From DAOSXA01 sp964526835 (GTDB lineage Bacteria; Zixibacteria; MSB-5A5; GN15; FEB-12), in assembly GCA_964526835.1 (NCBI GenBank), contig CAZGMK010000009.1:42223-106222 (forward strand): a DNA stretch of 64,000 bases, read 5' to 3'. Made by a program: the position numbers and the translations under genes. The number at the start of each line of letters is the position of its first letter. Within the stretch, counting starts at the first letter, position 1. The notes beneath the pieces are model-generated. The model made no database searches, was not told where the DNA came from, and saw only the letters and a list, made by a program, of their open reading frames with translations. This document shows positions 45,074-53,323 of the stretch, one piece after another.

Positions 45074-45157
45074 AAGTTACGAGCCTCCTTGAAGATTGAC
45101 ACTTCGGCCGCATGCGCTGTCTACTAGCTCTACGATTACTCGAATAGACAGTTCCCG

Positions 45158-45358
45158 TCAGGGGCGCGGCTTCGGCGGTTCTTTCGGAGGCGGCTCCGGG
45201 GGCTCCGGGGGCTTGCGCCGGGGGACCTTCTTGGGATCCGGAGGGTCCTCGATCGGGGGCTTCTCTGGCGGCTTCGGAGGCAGCTTCGGAGGCGGTTCGG
45301 GCGGATTAGGGTCCCGCGCCGGTGGCTTCTTCCCAGGATCTTGCGGCTTGCCAGGCAT
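45158..45358 (-). CDS. Proline-rich low-complexity small protein
   Basis: A 66-residue protein, more than half Pro with Lys, Glu and Asp (for example PPEPPPKLPPKPPEKPP). It would be disordered and soluble. The ATG at 45358 is preceded only by a weak AGTGAG. The opposite strand has a Gly-rich frame that is equally open; the minus strand is chosen because it is collinear with the cluster and gives a charged, PPxP-type protein. Could also be non-coding. Confidence 0.45.
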   Translation of the reverse strand: MPGKPQDPGKKPPARDPNPPEPPPKLPPKPPEKPPIEDPPDPKKVPRRKPPEPPEPPPKEPPKPRP

Positions 45359-45523
45359 CTATGATCTCACTTTCGATTTCGCTGTCCAGCGGTAACTTGA
45401 ATTACCGCGATGGCCGGTCCTGCACATTAGTATTCAACACGCCGGCCGCCCGCCGACCACGGCGCCCGACTTTGCGTGCGACGACGGACGGCGGCGTGTT
45501 TGAACTCATTCTCCGGTCAACTG

Positions 45524-45820
45524 TCACTTCAGACGTGAACGGAATTTCTCGATCCCGTTGCTTAACTCAGCGGCCGCCGAGTCGACCCTGGCCTTCATGT
45601 CCGACCAGGTATCCTCACCCTTCTGTCGAAGGGCATCCAGGTTGGCCTGGACACTCTCCATCCGGGTCTTGAGGTCCTCGATCTTGTGACCGCCTTCGAT
45701 TTCAGCAGAGGCCTTAGCCTCCTTGGCTTTTGCCTTCAGCTTGTCTACCTCCGCCTGCCATTGACGTATCTGAGCATCCATCTTGTCGATGTAAGCCTGC
45801 TTGTTCTGACTGTCTTCCAT
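45524..45820 (-). CDS. Small coiled-coil stress protein (sll1863-like)
   Basis: A 98-residue protein beginning MEDSQNKQAYIDKMDAQIRQ. The whole length is charged, Lys/Glu/Ala-rich heptads (QWQAEVDKLKAKAKEAKA; TRMESVQANLDALRQKGEDT). It fits the small coiled-coil family that databases call sll1863-type stress response proteins: two antiparallel-helix halves separated by EGGHKIEDL and an ending RSRLK. Function is unknown. A run of like proteins follows at 46681 and 47014. GAGGTAAGAAGAAA precedes the ATG. Confidence 0.75.
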   Translation of the reverse strand: MEDSQNKQAYIDKMDAQIRQWQAEVDKLKAKAKEAKASAEIEGGHKIEDLKTRMESVQANLDALRQKGEDTWSDMKARVDSAAAELSNGIEKFRSRLK

Positions 45821-45904
45821 TTTCTTCTTACCTCACTACTCGGGCGACCGGAAACATCCGCGCCCGGATTGATTCTGCATCCACTTCTATGTTGAACACT
45901 ACCA

Positions 45905-46654
45905 CTAAGGCCAGTACTTGGCGCGCCCGTAGTGATCGTGCAGTATTCCCTCATAATTCCGCGACAGCGGCGTCCGCGGGTCGTACTCGGGGCTGTTCTT
46001 CACCTGATCACGGTTCAGGTCGGTGTTGAGCCAGGCTTCCTCCCAGTTGACCCGGTTGAACCAGAGTACCGCCACCAGGACCTTCCTCCCCGGCAGCCAG
46101 TTGCGAGTGTCCACCACACAGTAGCGCAATGTCCAGAGCTCGTCGTCCACCAGAAAATCGTCGACATGACCGATCTCACCATCAGACGCCTTGATGTGAT
46201 ACCCGACCACTTCCTCGCAGCTTCTGAGATGCGGGTCGCCGGTTTCCTCAGGCTCGACTGTCTCCTGGTCCTCGACCCTGGTTGAGTAGTCGGTCTCGAC
46301 CAGTGGCACCGGGTGCTCGAGCGGTCCGCGCACCCAGTAGGGCTGGATATTCAGGTGTTGCATCAGGGCCTTCTCCTGACGTCGTCCGACCGGCTCATCC
46401 CAGGCCAGCGGCGGCATCGATTCGATGCGATCACGACTCAGGTCGATCGGGAAGAACGAACCCGACCAGTTCGGGCGACGCAATACGCCGGTGGGGATCA
46501 GCACCTTGCGACCCGGCAGCCAGTCACCGGTATCAACCACCAGATATCGCGTCGTCCACTCGGAATCATCGAACAGCACGTCCTTGACCTGTCCGCATTC
46601 ACCATCCTGGGCGACCACGTTGTATCCTATCAGATCATTAACACTTCTTAGCAT
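45905..46654 (-). CDS. Tandem PRC-barrel protein
   Basis: A 249-residue cytoplasmic protein with two PRC-barrel domains. Copy 1 is about 1-85 (MLRSVNDLIGYNVVAQDGEC) and copy 2 about 145-215 (SCEEVVGYHIKASDGEIGHV). Both contain the LRYxVVDTxxWLPGRKVLxP core. The linkers end in QPYWVRG and KYWP, which recur in the sister protein at 48330-49103. PRC-barrels bind RNA, other proteins or membrane-associated partners and often appear in stress regulons. AAGGAG lies before the ATG. Confidence 0.85.
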   Translation of the reverse strand: MLRSVNDLIGYNVVAQDGECGQVKDVLFDDSEWTTRYLVVDTGDWLPGRKVLIPTGVLRRPNWSGSFFPIDLSRDRIESMPPLAWDEPVGRRQEKALMQHLNIQPYWVRGPLEHPVPLVETDYSTRVEDQETVEPEETGDPHLRSCEEVVGYHIKASDGEIGHVDDFLVDDELWTLRYCVVDTRNWLPGRKVLVAVLWFNRVNWEEAWLNTDLNRDQVKNSPEYDPRTPLSRNYEGILHDHYGRAKYWP

Positions 46655-46680
46655 CTGCTATCACTTCTCCTTGAGCCCGG

Positions 46681-46995
46681 CTACATCAACCTCTGCATCG
46701 CCTGACGCAGGTGATCGTCGAGCTCCTCATACCAGTTGACAATACTGACACCGATTTTTCGCCACGAGTCATCGGGCATTTCCTCCACCTTCCTCAATTC
46801 CCGCTCGCAACGCTGTACTCTTTTGCGGAGGTCGTCGACCAGCCGCGCATATTCGTCGCGGCCCAGCTCCCGGGCGACTTTGCCCTTGACCTGAAACTCC
46901 TCAAACCGGGCCTGCCAGGCCTGCATCTGCGAGCGCAGTTGTGTCAGGAATTGGTCCTTTTCAATCGTGTCCATATCTATCTTGAGGGTTGGCAT
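46681..46995 (-). CDS. Small coiled-coil protein
   Basis: A 104-residue protein, largely alpha-helical and charged (QFLTQLRSQMQAWQARFEEF, RLVDDLRKRVQRCERELRKV). It has the same size and layout as the sll1863-like protein at 45524, and may be a diverged paralogue. AAGGAGCCTGAGAA precedes the ATG. It lies between two genes of the cluster with short gaps. Confidence 0.7.
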   Translation of the reverse strand: MPTLKIDMDTIEKDQFLTQLRSQMQAWQARFEEFQVKGKVARELGRDEYARLVDDLRKRVQRCERELRKVEEMPDDSWRKIGVSIVNWYEELDDHLRQAMQRLM

Positions 46996-47013
46996 TTCTC
47001 AGGCTCCTTCTAC

Positions 47014-47307
47014 TCAACCGGCTTCCATCTGTACTCGGGCCTGTTCCATGCTCCGAGTCAGGTCCGAAAGAAGCTCCTCCATCTCTTCGAATTGCTCCGG
47101 ACGGCTCTCCCCGGAGGCATCCAGCAGGATGTTCAGATGCAGCTTGGCATCCTGCAGCCTGAACTCCAGGCTGTCCACCGCAGGACCATGACGAGCGGCT
47201 CTGTCTCGGCCCAACCCGGCGGCTAATCGCTTCATCTTCGCCAATTCACCTTCACTGCGCTCTATCTCACATCGAAGCCTGGCTATTCTCTCGTTCTCGC
47301 TGCTCAT
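47014..47307 (-). CDS. Small coiled-coil protein
   Basis: A 97-residue helical, charged protein beginning MSSENERIARLRCEIERSEG. The ATG at 47307 is chosen because the upstream extension of the frame overlaps the neighbouring gene and is basic and non-conserved. Likely related in kind to the adjacent coiled-coil proteins. Function unknown. Confidence 0.65.
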   Translation of the reverse strand: MSSENERIARLRCEIERSEGELAKMKRLAAGLGRDRAARHGPAVDSLEFRLQDAKLHLNILLDASGESRPEQFEEMEELLSDLTRSMEQARVQMEAG

Positions 47308-47344
47308 GCTGAGCCTCGCTCCTTCCGGGCCCGGAATTCTCGGC

Positions 47345-47668
47345 CTACTTTGCAGTGTCCGGATCTTCCGGCGCAAGCTGATACCTCTGGCGAATGTCAT
47401 CGACGATGACCCGCCGGGTCACCGCCTGCAACTGGCGTGTGTACAGAACCGCGAAGCCCAGCCCGGCGCCGTTGGCCCGGTGCCGCCAAAATGGGCGGCT
47501 CTGGTGGCTTTCGACCTGGCGACGGATATCATCGGCCTGACCCACATCAATCAACTCAAAACCCCCGTTATCACTCCGCACCACCGCGAAGATGCCGGCC
47601 TGCGGCCGCAGCCGCAGCGGCGATGCAAAGGGACCTTCGAAATCGTACCGACCGATCTTGATGCTCAT
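47345..47668 (-). CDS. Hypothetical protein with weak GIY-YIG-like layout
   Basis: A 107-residue protein starting MSIKIGRYDFEGPFASPLRL. The core AGIFAVVRSDNGGFELIDVG-ADDIRRQV resembles the GIY...YIG strands followed by the helix of GIY-YIG nucleases, but the usual Arg/Glu catalytic residues are not evident. GAGGTTGACACA precedes the ATG. It is one of the cluster's small unknowns; the fold suggestion is only inference. Confidence 0.6.
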   Translation of the reverse strand: MSIKIGRYDFEGPFASPLRLRPQAGIFAVVRSDNGGFELIDVGQADDIRRQVESHQSRPFWRHRANGAGLGFAVLYTRQLQAVTRRVIVDDIRQRYQLAPEDPDTAK

Positions 47669-47721
47669 TGTGTCAACCTCTCGCGCCCTCGTGCTCGCGT
47701 TGCCTCCAGGTCCGACGGCCG

Positions 47722-48279
47722 TCATGATTCGACCGTCACATGCTGATCCTCCGGCGATGCCTGCCGCCAGATGAACTCCTGCAGTCGGCGCCGCGAATCG
47801 CCAAGGCGCCTGCGCACTTGCGGCAACGTAAGGCCGGTTAGCTTTGCAACCTGACGCTGAGTGAATCCGGCCAGGTAATATAGCAGAGTCAGAAGGCGCT
47901 GTTCATGCGGCAAATCTGAGACAACTCGATACACTTCCGACCCATCCACCCGCGACATCAACATTCGCAGTCTCCTGACCGATCGCGGGGAGCCGGCGAA
48001 TTCGCCGCTCAGTCGCCCTGGCGTGTTCACTGTACTCCGACCGGCGATACGTCGATCACCATCCTCAATCAACTCAACAAGAGATCCGTACAGGAGGTTC
48101 TTAATATCTGCGCCGTTGTTGCGATCCATATTGCGGCAGGCCCTGAGAAATGCCTTCTCAACCCAGTCTTCCGCCTCACGTCGGCCCGGAGCAAACTCCT
48201 CGGCCAGCCGCACCATAGGTCTCAGGTGATCGTCCAGAGCTGTCTCCAATACGGCTTTGCGATTGTGCCTCTTTTCCAT
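47722..48279 (-). CDS. ECF-like RNA polymerase sigma factor
   Basis: A 185-residue protein; the ATG at 48279 has CAGGAGATATAGCC upstream. The N-terminal half is a degenerate region 2 (DDHLRPMVRLAEEF, VEKAFLRACRNM). Region 4 is clear: DLPHEQRLLTLLYYLAGFTQ followed by RQVAKLTGLTLPQVRRRL, a helix-turn-helix. Total length is typical of ECF sigmas (about 170-200). It lies inside the stress cluster, not beside an anti-sigma, so its own control and targets are unknown. Regulation of the cluster is possible. Confidence 0.8.
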   Translation of the reverse strand: MEKRHNRKAVLETALDDHLRPMVRLAEEFAPGRREAEDWVEKAFLRACRNMDRNNGADIKNLLYGSLVELIEDGDRRIAGRSTVNTPGRLSGEFAGSPRSVRRLRMLMSRVDGSEVYRVVSDLPHEQRLLTLLYYLAGFTQRQVAKLTGLTLPQVRRRLGDSRRRLQEFIWRQASPEDQHVTVES

Positions 48280-48329
48280 GGCTATATCTCCTGTTTGTAA
48301 CTGTTGTCGTGTCCGTGTCATACGTGATT

Positions 48330-49103
48330 TCAATTCACGCCCCCCGTACTGGTCCAGTAGGGTTGGCGTTCATAGTGTTCGAACAACTCTTCTTCATAGC
48401 GTCGATCGATTGGATCATCCGGCTTGAAGCGCGGGCTGTTGTCGATCTGCCAAGCCCCAATGTCTGTCCGCAACATATGTCCGGCCCAGTCAATTCGCTC
48501 GAGCCACCCCACCGATATCAGCACCGGGCGCGGGTCGTGCAATCCCTGTCCATCGACAATAAGATACCGGACACGCCAATGACGTGTGTCGACTACTACT
48601 TCGACTACCGACCCCACTCTGTCCGAGGCGGCGCTCAATGCAAAGTCGATCAGATCGCTGGCTCGACGCAAGGTTCCTTCTCCGGACTCATCCTCTTCAG
48701 GAACTCCGGTCGGCGGACCCTCGGCCGCTTCAGGTCCAACCGGACGCTGACCGACCGCGCCCCGCGGCATCGTACCCGTAGGCCAATAAGGACGCCACCC
48801 GTGGAAGGCGTGCAGGTCCTCTTCGTGCCTGCGCTCCAGCTCATCGATATCCGGCAACTCCGGGGACTCCTCAAGCTGACTATGCTCAATATCAACCGAC
48901 CACGCACGTCTCGTAGGGTCAGGCTGGCTGATCCGCGCCGGCGGCAGGAGGAGACGGTCACGCTTGAGATGTTTGCGAGTGTCGACAATGAAGTAGCGCA
49001 CCTGCCAGGTACTCGTGTCCATGAGCAGATCTTCCAGGCGTCCAAATACCCCGTCCTCCGTGTAGAGCTCGTCGCCGATCAGGTCGTTCAGTTTACGCAA
49101 CAT
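48330..49103 (-). CDS. Tandem PRC-barrel protein, second copy
   Basis: A 257-residue paralogue of the protein at 45905. Copy 1 about 1-80 (MLRKLNDLIGDELYTEDGVF), copy 2 about 145-225 (TLRRASDLIDFALSAASDRV). VRYFIVDTRKHL and VRYLIVDGQGLH are the strand signatures, and each half ends in an aromatic tail (WRPYWPTG; RQPYWTSTGG). A Pro/Glu-rich linker separates the halves. AGAAGGAGTGGTGACACG precedes the ATG. Confidence 0.85.
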   Translation of the reverse strand: MLRKLNDLIGDELYTEDGVFGRLEDLLMDTSTWQVRYFIVDTRKHLKRDRLLLPPARISQPDPTRRAWSVDIEHSQLEESPELPDIDELERRHEEDLHAFHGWRPYWPTGTMPRGAVGQRPVGPEAAEGPPTGVPEEDESGEGTLRRASDLIDFALSAASDRVGSVVEVVVDTRHWRVRYLIVDGQGLHDPRPVLISVGWLERIDWAGHMLRTDIGAWQIDNSPRFKPDDPIDRRYEEELFEHYERQPYWTSTGGVN

Positions 49104-49148
49104 CGTGTCACCACTCCTTCTTCACCATCTCCATCGCAGCGAGCGGTT

Positions 49149-49553
49149 CTATATTTGCCAGACCCAACGCGCAATCACCGCCACTGCCACAACGACAACC
49201 AGAACCCAGAAAAAGGCCCCCAGCACCGCTTCAGCACCGGCCTGCATCTCCGCTCGCTCGATTGCCTCGCGACGGTTCCGCGGCTTGCCCGGTGGCACGA
49301 CCGCGGCCAGAAGCAGAGCTATCAGGACACCCCCCATTAGAAAAGGTAGCCAGTAAACACCCCAGACAGTCGGACCAAACGGCCTGGCCCACGAACCAAT
49401 AGCCCATGTGATCAGAAACAGGATCACGAAAAGAAAGACCGCCGAACCGAGGCCAGTGCGGCTTCCAGGACGTTCCCATCCCAGACCCATACCAAGTGCC
49501 AGGCTGAGCAGAAGGGCGATGAAGAAGGCCACTATGAATTCGGCAAAGAACAT
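49149..49553 (-). CDS. Small four-helix membrane protein, first gene of the stress cluster
   Basis: A 134-residue hydrophobic protein with about four transmembrane helices (IVAFFIALLLSLALGMGLGW; VFLFVILFLITWAIG; LPFLMGGVLIALLLAAVV; FFWVLVVVVAVAVIARWVW). AAAGGAGCTGCGCCAG precedes the ATG. No family recognised. It is directly behind a near-consensus sigma-54 element, so this may be the first gene of the whole collinear cluster. Confidence 0.75.
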   Translation of the reverse strand: MFFAEFIVAFFIALLLSLALGMGLGWERPGSRTGLGSAVFLFVILFLITWAIGSWARPFGPTVWGVYWLPFLMGGVLIALLLAAVVPPGKPRNRREAIERAEMQAGAEAVLGAFFWVLVVVVAVAVIARWVWQI

Positions 49554-49653
49554 CTGGCGCAGCTCCTTTCCGTCCCTGGTACACCCGACTGCCTCTGATT
49601 CACGTTAATTGCAGGCCGGGCGCCAAGACGATTGTCATTACGAGAGATAGCAT

Positions 49654-49669
49654 TGCAAGACCCATGCCA
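49654..49669 (-). promoter_or_regulatory. Sigma-54 promoter, near-consensus, for the stress cluster
   Basis: On the minus strand the element reads TGGCATGGGTCTTGCA: perfect GG/GC spacing of 10 bases, TTGCA at -12, and only one departure (T for C) in TGGCAC at -24. Predicted start is near 49643, about 90 bases before the ATG at 49553. It is oriented into the 49553-to-31946 minus-strand cluster. Confidence 0.7.
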
Positions 49670-50191
49670 ACAAGCCGATCGCATTCTTAAATATCTGACA
49701 AACAATGACTTACCAGCTCCTCCAGAGGACCCTGCCGGGCCGTCACACACTCGTCGGCGCCGGAATCAGGCCGATGTGTGTCGCCTCCGTACGGTGAAAT
49801 GCGGTCGACAGTCGCGTTTCGTACGATCAGGTGTGTGCTGGTGGACCCCCCTTCGCATCGATGGTGCCCTCGTCACGATCGGCTACAGCCGGAGATCAAG
49901 CGATCTCACTGACTGTCAGTGCGATAGGACGAGACGGCCCCGCTGCGATGAGGCTCGAAGCGAGCCTGGCCGACAGCGCCGGGGAAACCCTGATGCGCTG
50001 GTGCAACCATGCGCTGTCACAACCGGGCTGGACCGCCAACGTGCTTTAGCCAAGTTATTGTCGCATAGCCTGTAACGGCGCTGATCCGGTTTCCCCGCCC
50101 GGCTTCGCGTACTGATTCTTCACAGGCGGCGCGATTGGCATGCAGTCAGGCCCCGCCCGACCTCAGTCCGACCGCGCTCCCCGCCAAGGCC

Positions 50192-50220
50192 TGCCGAGCG
50201 GTCCTCCCAGCCGCTCGGCA
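50192..50220. terminator. Hairpin after comM
   Basis: Arms 50192-50201 (TGCCGAGCGG) and 50211-50220 (CCGCTCGGCA) pair perfectly over 10 bases with a 9-base loop, 4 bases after the comM stop (minus strand). No T-run, so the terminator role is inferred from position. Confidence 0.55.
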
Positions 50221-50224
50221 AGCC

Positions 50225-51763
50225 CTATTGCCACAGTTTACGGTCAAGAGAGCGATAGTGGATTGCTTCCGCGATATGACTCATCTGGATGTCGTCCGAG
50301 CTCTCCAGATCTGCAATCGTGCGAGCCAGTTTGAGAATGCGATCATAGGCCCGCGCCGAAAGGCCCTGGCGTTTGATCGCGGCGCCCAGAAGTGATTGTG
50401 ATTTGTCATCGATGCGACAGTAGTTACGGATATCACGAGACTCCATATGAGCGTTGCAGAAAATCCGCTTCTCGCCCGCGAATCGCTGCAACTGGCGCCG
50501 CCGAGCACGGTTGACGCGTTCGCGAACGACTTCCGACTTCTCGCCGCGCGTATCCGAAGAGAGGTCTTTGAACTTCACCGCCGGAACAGTGATATGGATA
50601 TCAATGCGATCCATCAGCGGCCCCGAAATCCGCGACATGTAGCGCTGTATCTCGCTGGTCGAGCAATTACATTCGTGCGTGGGGTCACCGAAATAGCCGC
50701 AGGGACAGGGATTCATCGCCGCCACCAGCATGAACCCGGCCGGGTAGGTCAGGGTAGTCGTGGCCCGCGAGATCGTAACCTGATTGTCCTCCATCGGCTG
50801 ACGCAGCATCTCCAGGATATCCTTCTTAAATTCCGGCAGCTCGTCGAGGAAAAGTACACCATGGTGGGCCAGCGAGACTTCGCCCGGCTTGGGGATCGTT
50901 CCGCCGCCGATCAAACCGGCATAGGATATCGAATGGTGGGGCGAACGAAACGGTCGAGTCGCCACGAGCGGCGTATCGCCCGACAGCCGCCCGGCCACCG
51001 AGTGTATCTTCGTCGTTTCGAGGGCCTCGGTCAGACTCAGATCCGGCAGCACCGTCGGGATCCGTCGCGCCAGCATAGTCTTGCCCGAGCCGGGCGGACC
51101 TATCATGATTATGTTGTGGCCGCCGGCCGCCGCCACCTCTAACGCCCGCTTGGCCGACTCCTGACCCTTCACATCGGCGAAGTCATTAATATAGCGATGA
51201 GCCCGCGCAAAGGCCTTGTCGATATCCACCTCGAACGCCTTAAGCGTCGACTCATCCTCCAGGAAGTGAACCGCCTGGCTCAGCGACTCCACCGGGTACA
51301 CCGGCAATGATCCGGCCATGGCGGCCTCCCGGGCGTTCTCTTTGGGCACCACGATGCCCTTCATACCCGGACGGTCCTTAAAACTCATGGCCATCGGCAG
51401 GATGCCGGGCACCGGACGCAAAGCGCCATCGAGCGAGAGCTCGCCGAGCAGCACGAAATCGTCACAGCGATCACGCAGAATCTGCCCCGTGGCGGCCAGG
51501 ATACCGGTGGCGATAGGCAGATCGAAGGCCGAACCCTCCTTGCGGATATCCGCGGGGGCCAGATTGATCGTGATCCGTTTGGCCGGGAAAACAAAATCCG
51601 AGTTCTTTATCGCCGCAGCGACCCGTTCCTTCGATTCACGTACTGCGCCCTCCGGCAGCCCGACCGTTATGAACGCCGGAAGCTGCTGCTGGATATCGGC
51701 TTCGACCTCGACCGCGTAGGCGTCGACACCCATTGTGGCGGCTGATACTACTTTCGCCAGCAC
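50225..51763 (-). CDS. comM: Mg-chelatase-like AAA+ protein ComM (YifB family)
   Basis: A 512-residue protein beginning at GTG 51763 behind GGAGAGTGCGAG. Features in order: N-terminal S5-fold Lon-protease-like domain (VGVDAYAVEVEADIQQQLPA; RITINLAPADIRKEGSAFD), AAA+ ATPase (Walker A PPGSGKTML, HSISYAGLIGGG, Walker B FLDELPEFKKD), Mg-chelatase C-terminal domain with the Cys-rich MNPCPCGYFGDPTHECNC, and the final helical SARAYDRILKLARTIADLE. ComM is a ring helicase promoting branch migration during natural transformation; in many bacteria it is retained without proven competence. Length is typical (about 505-515). Confidence 0.92.
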   Translation of the reverse strand: MLAKVVSAATMGVDAYAVEVEADIQQQLPAFITVGLPEGAVRESKERVAAAIKNSDFVFPAKRITINLAPADIRKEGSAFDLPIATGILAATGQILRDRCDDFVLLGELSLDGALRPVPGILPMAMSFKDRPGMKGIVVPKENAREAAMAGSLPVYPVESLSQAVHFLEDESTLKAFEVDIDKAFARAHRYINDFADVKGQESAKRALEVAAAGGHNIIMIGPPGSGKTMLARRIPTVLPDLSLTEALETTKIHSVAGRLSGDTPLVATRPFRSPHHSISYAGLIGGGTIPKPGEVSLAHHGVLFLDELPEFKKDILEMLRQPMEDNQVTISRATTTLTYPAGFMLVAAMNPCPCGYFGDPTHECNCSTSEIQRYMSRISGPLMDRIDIHITVPAVKFKDLSSDTRGEKSEVVRERVNRARRRQLQRFAGEKRIFCNAHMESRDIRNYCRIDDKSQSLLGAAIKRQGLSARAYDRILKLARTIADLESSDDIQMSHIAEAIHYRSLDRKLWQ

Positions 51764-52313
51764 CTCGCACTCTCCTGTTTTCGGACATCAGGGGACAGCC
51801 CGAAGGCCGGGGGGCGGCTATGGCAGCGCCCCCCAGGGTATAGCCCCCAGATGTCCTTTGTTCGAGCCGCTGGGTCTACTCCAAATATCCCGGCGACCGC
51901 AGTTTTCCCTTTGCCGGATCAAGGATAACTGCTGTCGCTGACAGGGAACGTCAGTGGAATTTCAGGAGGAGGCACGAACACTGCGCAACAGAAAGGCGGC
52001 GCACAGTGGCGCCGCCTGGTCAGCCAGTACAGCCGCGGTCAATTCAACCGCACAATCATGGACCGCCAGACAGGCCGGCGCAAAAGCCTAACGGTATCAC
52101 CACAGGCGGCCACGGGCTATCACCCGCACGTAAACAGACCACTTCGTGCACACAAACAAACTGAAGAATGGAAATTGGGCTGACAATCCCTCTTCGCTGC
52201 CGCTTTACTAACCGACAACGACGACCTTCGAAGGCGATTCCCGAATCGGGCGGAGAGCCTTCCGCCCCCATTGGCTCTCACGGACTTAGATCCCTGCGCT
52301 CCGGCTGATGCTT
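51764..52313. other. 550-bp intergenic region
   Basis: No credible gene. A strong 8-bp hairpin (arms 51809-51816 and 51827-51834, G/C runs) lies near its left end. Otherwise nothing recognised. Confidence 0.4.
51809..51834. repeat. Strong GC hairpin
   Basis: GGGGGGCG and CGCCCCCC pair perfectly around a 10-base loop, without a T-run. It lies 46 bases upstream of the comM start (plus strand coordinates to its right), so it may affect the comM leader or be a chance GC-rich inverted repeat. Confidence 0.35.
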
Positions 52314-52793
52314 CTAGATATCCTCCCACTCTTCATCGGTCCGGGTCAGTTTCAGTTCAACAAAAGTACTGGTAGCGTTGTCGATAGTCCGCAGTATCAA
52401 TTCATTCCCTCGGGCCTGACGCTGGAACGTGCCCTGCGGATTGTAGGCCTCGTTGCAAGCTTGGCAATCGGGGGGCCTGTCATCAACCCGCGAGTTCATT
52501 TCCACGAGCCGCACACCGTCTGTCAACGAATAGCGACCGTCCACGCGACAGAAGCACATCCCCGTGTGTTGGGCCGTATCGATCTTCATGAAGTAGTTCG
52601 TCTCAGTAAACCGCCAGACCACATAGTTCATCGCTGTATCAGCCGATACCGACCCATAGTCCGTAATCACAGTATAAGTGCCTCTGTAGACGCCGTCGAG
52701 CGGTGCATCCGCCTCCAGGTAGATATCGTCGGCGCAACCGAACATCATCGCCAGGACCACCAGCACTGCAAGGGGAACCAAAAGCTTCTTCAT
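52314..52793 (-). CDS. Predicted lipoprotein
   Basis: A 159-residue protein. The ATG at 52793 has GAAGGAG 9 bases upstream and gives a canonical lipoprotein signal: MKKLLVPLAVLVVLAMMFGC with the lipobox Cys at residue 20. The mature part is Cys-containing (GMCFCRVDGRY; DCQACNEAY) and beta-rich, with no domain recognised. Monocistronic in appearance. Confidence 0.8.
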   Translation of the reverse strand: MKKLLVPLAVLVVLAMMFGCADDIYLEADAPLDGVYRGTYTVITDYGSVSADTAMNYVVWRFTETNYFMKIDTAQHTGMCFCRVDGRYSLTDGVRLVEMNSRVDDRPPDCQACNEAYNPQGTFQRQARGNELILRTIDNATSTFVELKLTRTDEEWEDI

Positions 52794-53323
52794 CGGGTAT
52801 ATCTCCTTCACACTTTCGTTCGCACCAAATAGGTCGACAATATATGAAACCAGCTTCGACCGCACAAGAGCCAAATGCCGTCCTGCCAAATGCCGTCCCG
52901 CACCTGATTGACGAAGCCCGCTGCTCAAGTGTTCAGGGGATTATTCCGGCCGTCTTTCGGCCCATCATCAACCCCTGTCGCGGGGACCCGGTGACAAAGT
53001 CCAAGGGCAGGAGCCCGGCGCTCCTGCCACATGTAGGATTGGCAGAAGCACGGGGCTTCCGCCCTTCAACTACTACAATCCGCAGAAGCGCAAGCAGACC
53101 CACGGTCAGCTTGCGGAAAGTCGTGCTCGGCTGCCCGGCGTAGGTCTGAATGCCCTCCGAGGGCATCTTTTATGTTCGGGTCGATGGCCATATACGTCTC
53201 CGGCCTCATCAGTCAGACGGCGGCGGTTCGAGGGCGCCGGCCCATCTTGGGTCGCCCCGCCGCCGGTCCGGATAATTAGCTAATAACTTGACCAACTTCA
53301 ACAATATGTTTACCCATGCGTCC
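52794..53323. other. 530-bp intergenic region with a rho-independent terminator
   Basis: No credible gene. The frame 52933-53166 (minus) has no signal. A terminator at 53150-53171 reads on the plus strand although no plus-strand gene is visible to its left, so it may close an unrecognised transcript. Confidence 0.4.
53150..53171 (+). terminator. Short rho-independent terminator
   Basis: ATGCCCT / AGGGCAT (7 bp, 3-base loop CCG) followed by CTTTTAT on the plus strand. Short stem and 4-base T-run, so moderate. Confidence 0.45.

Larger units (their letters stand above)
49554..50224. other. 671-bp intergenic region
   Basis: No credible gene; frames at 49632-50075 and 49831-50049 lack binding sites or similarity. 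It contains the sigma-54 element at 49654-49669 and the hairpin at 50192-50220 next to the comM stop. The middle is otherwise featureless. Confidence 0.4.

Noticed and set aside
45096..45395. Gly-rich plus-strand ORF
   Set aside because: The reverse of a Pro-rich frame; low complexity, opposite to the cluster direction, and no binding site.
49632..50075. Plus-strand ORF in the long gap before comM
   Set aside because: No similarity, no Shine-Dalgarno, and overlaps a smaller frame equally open.
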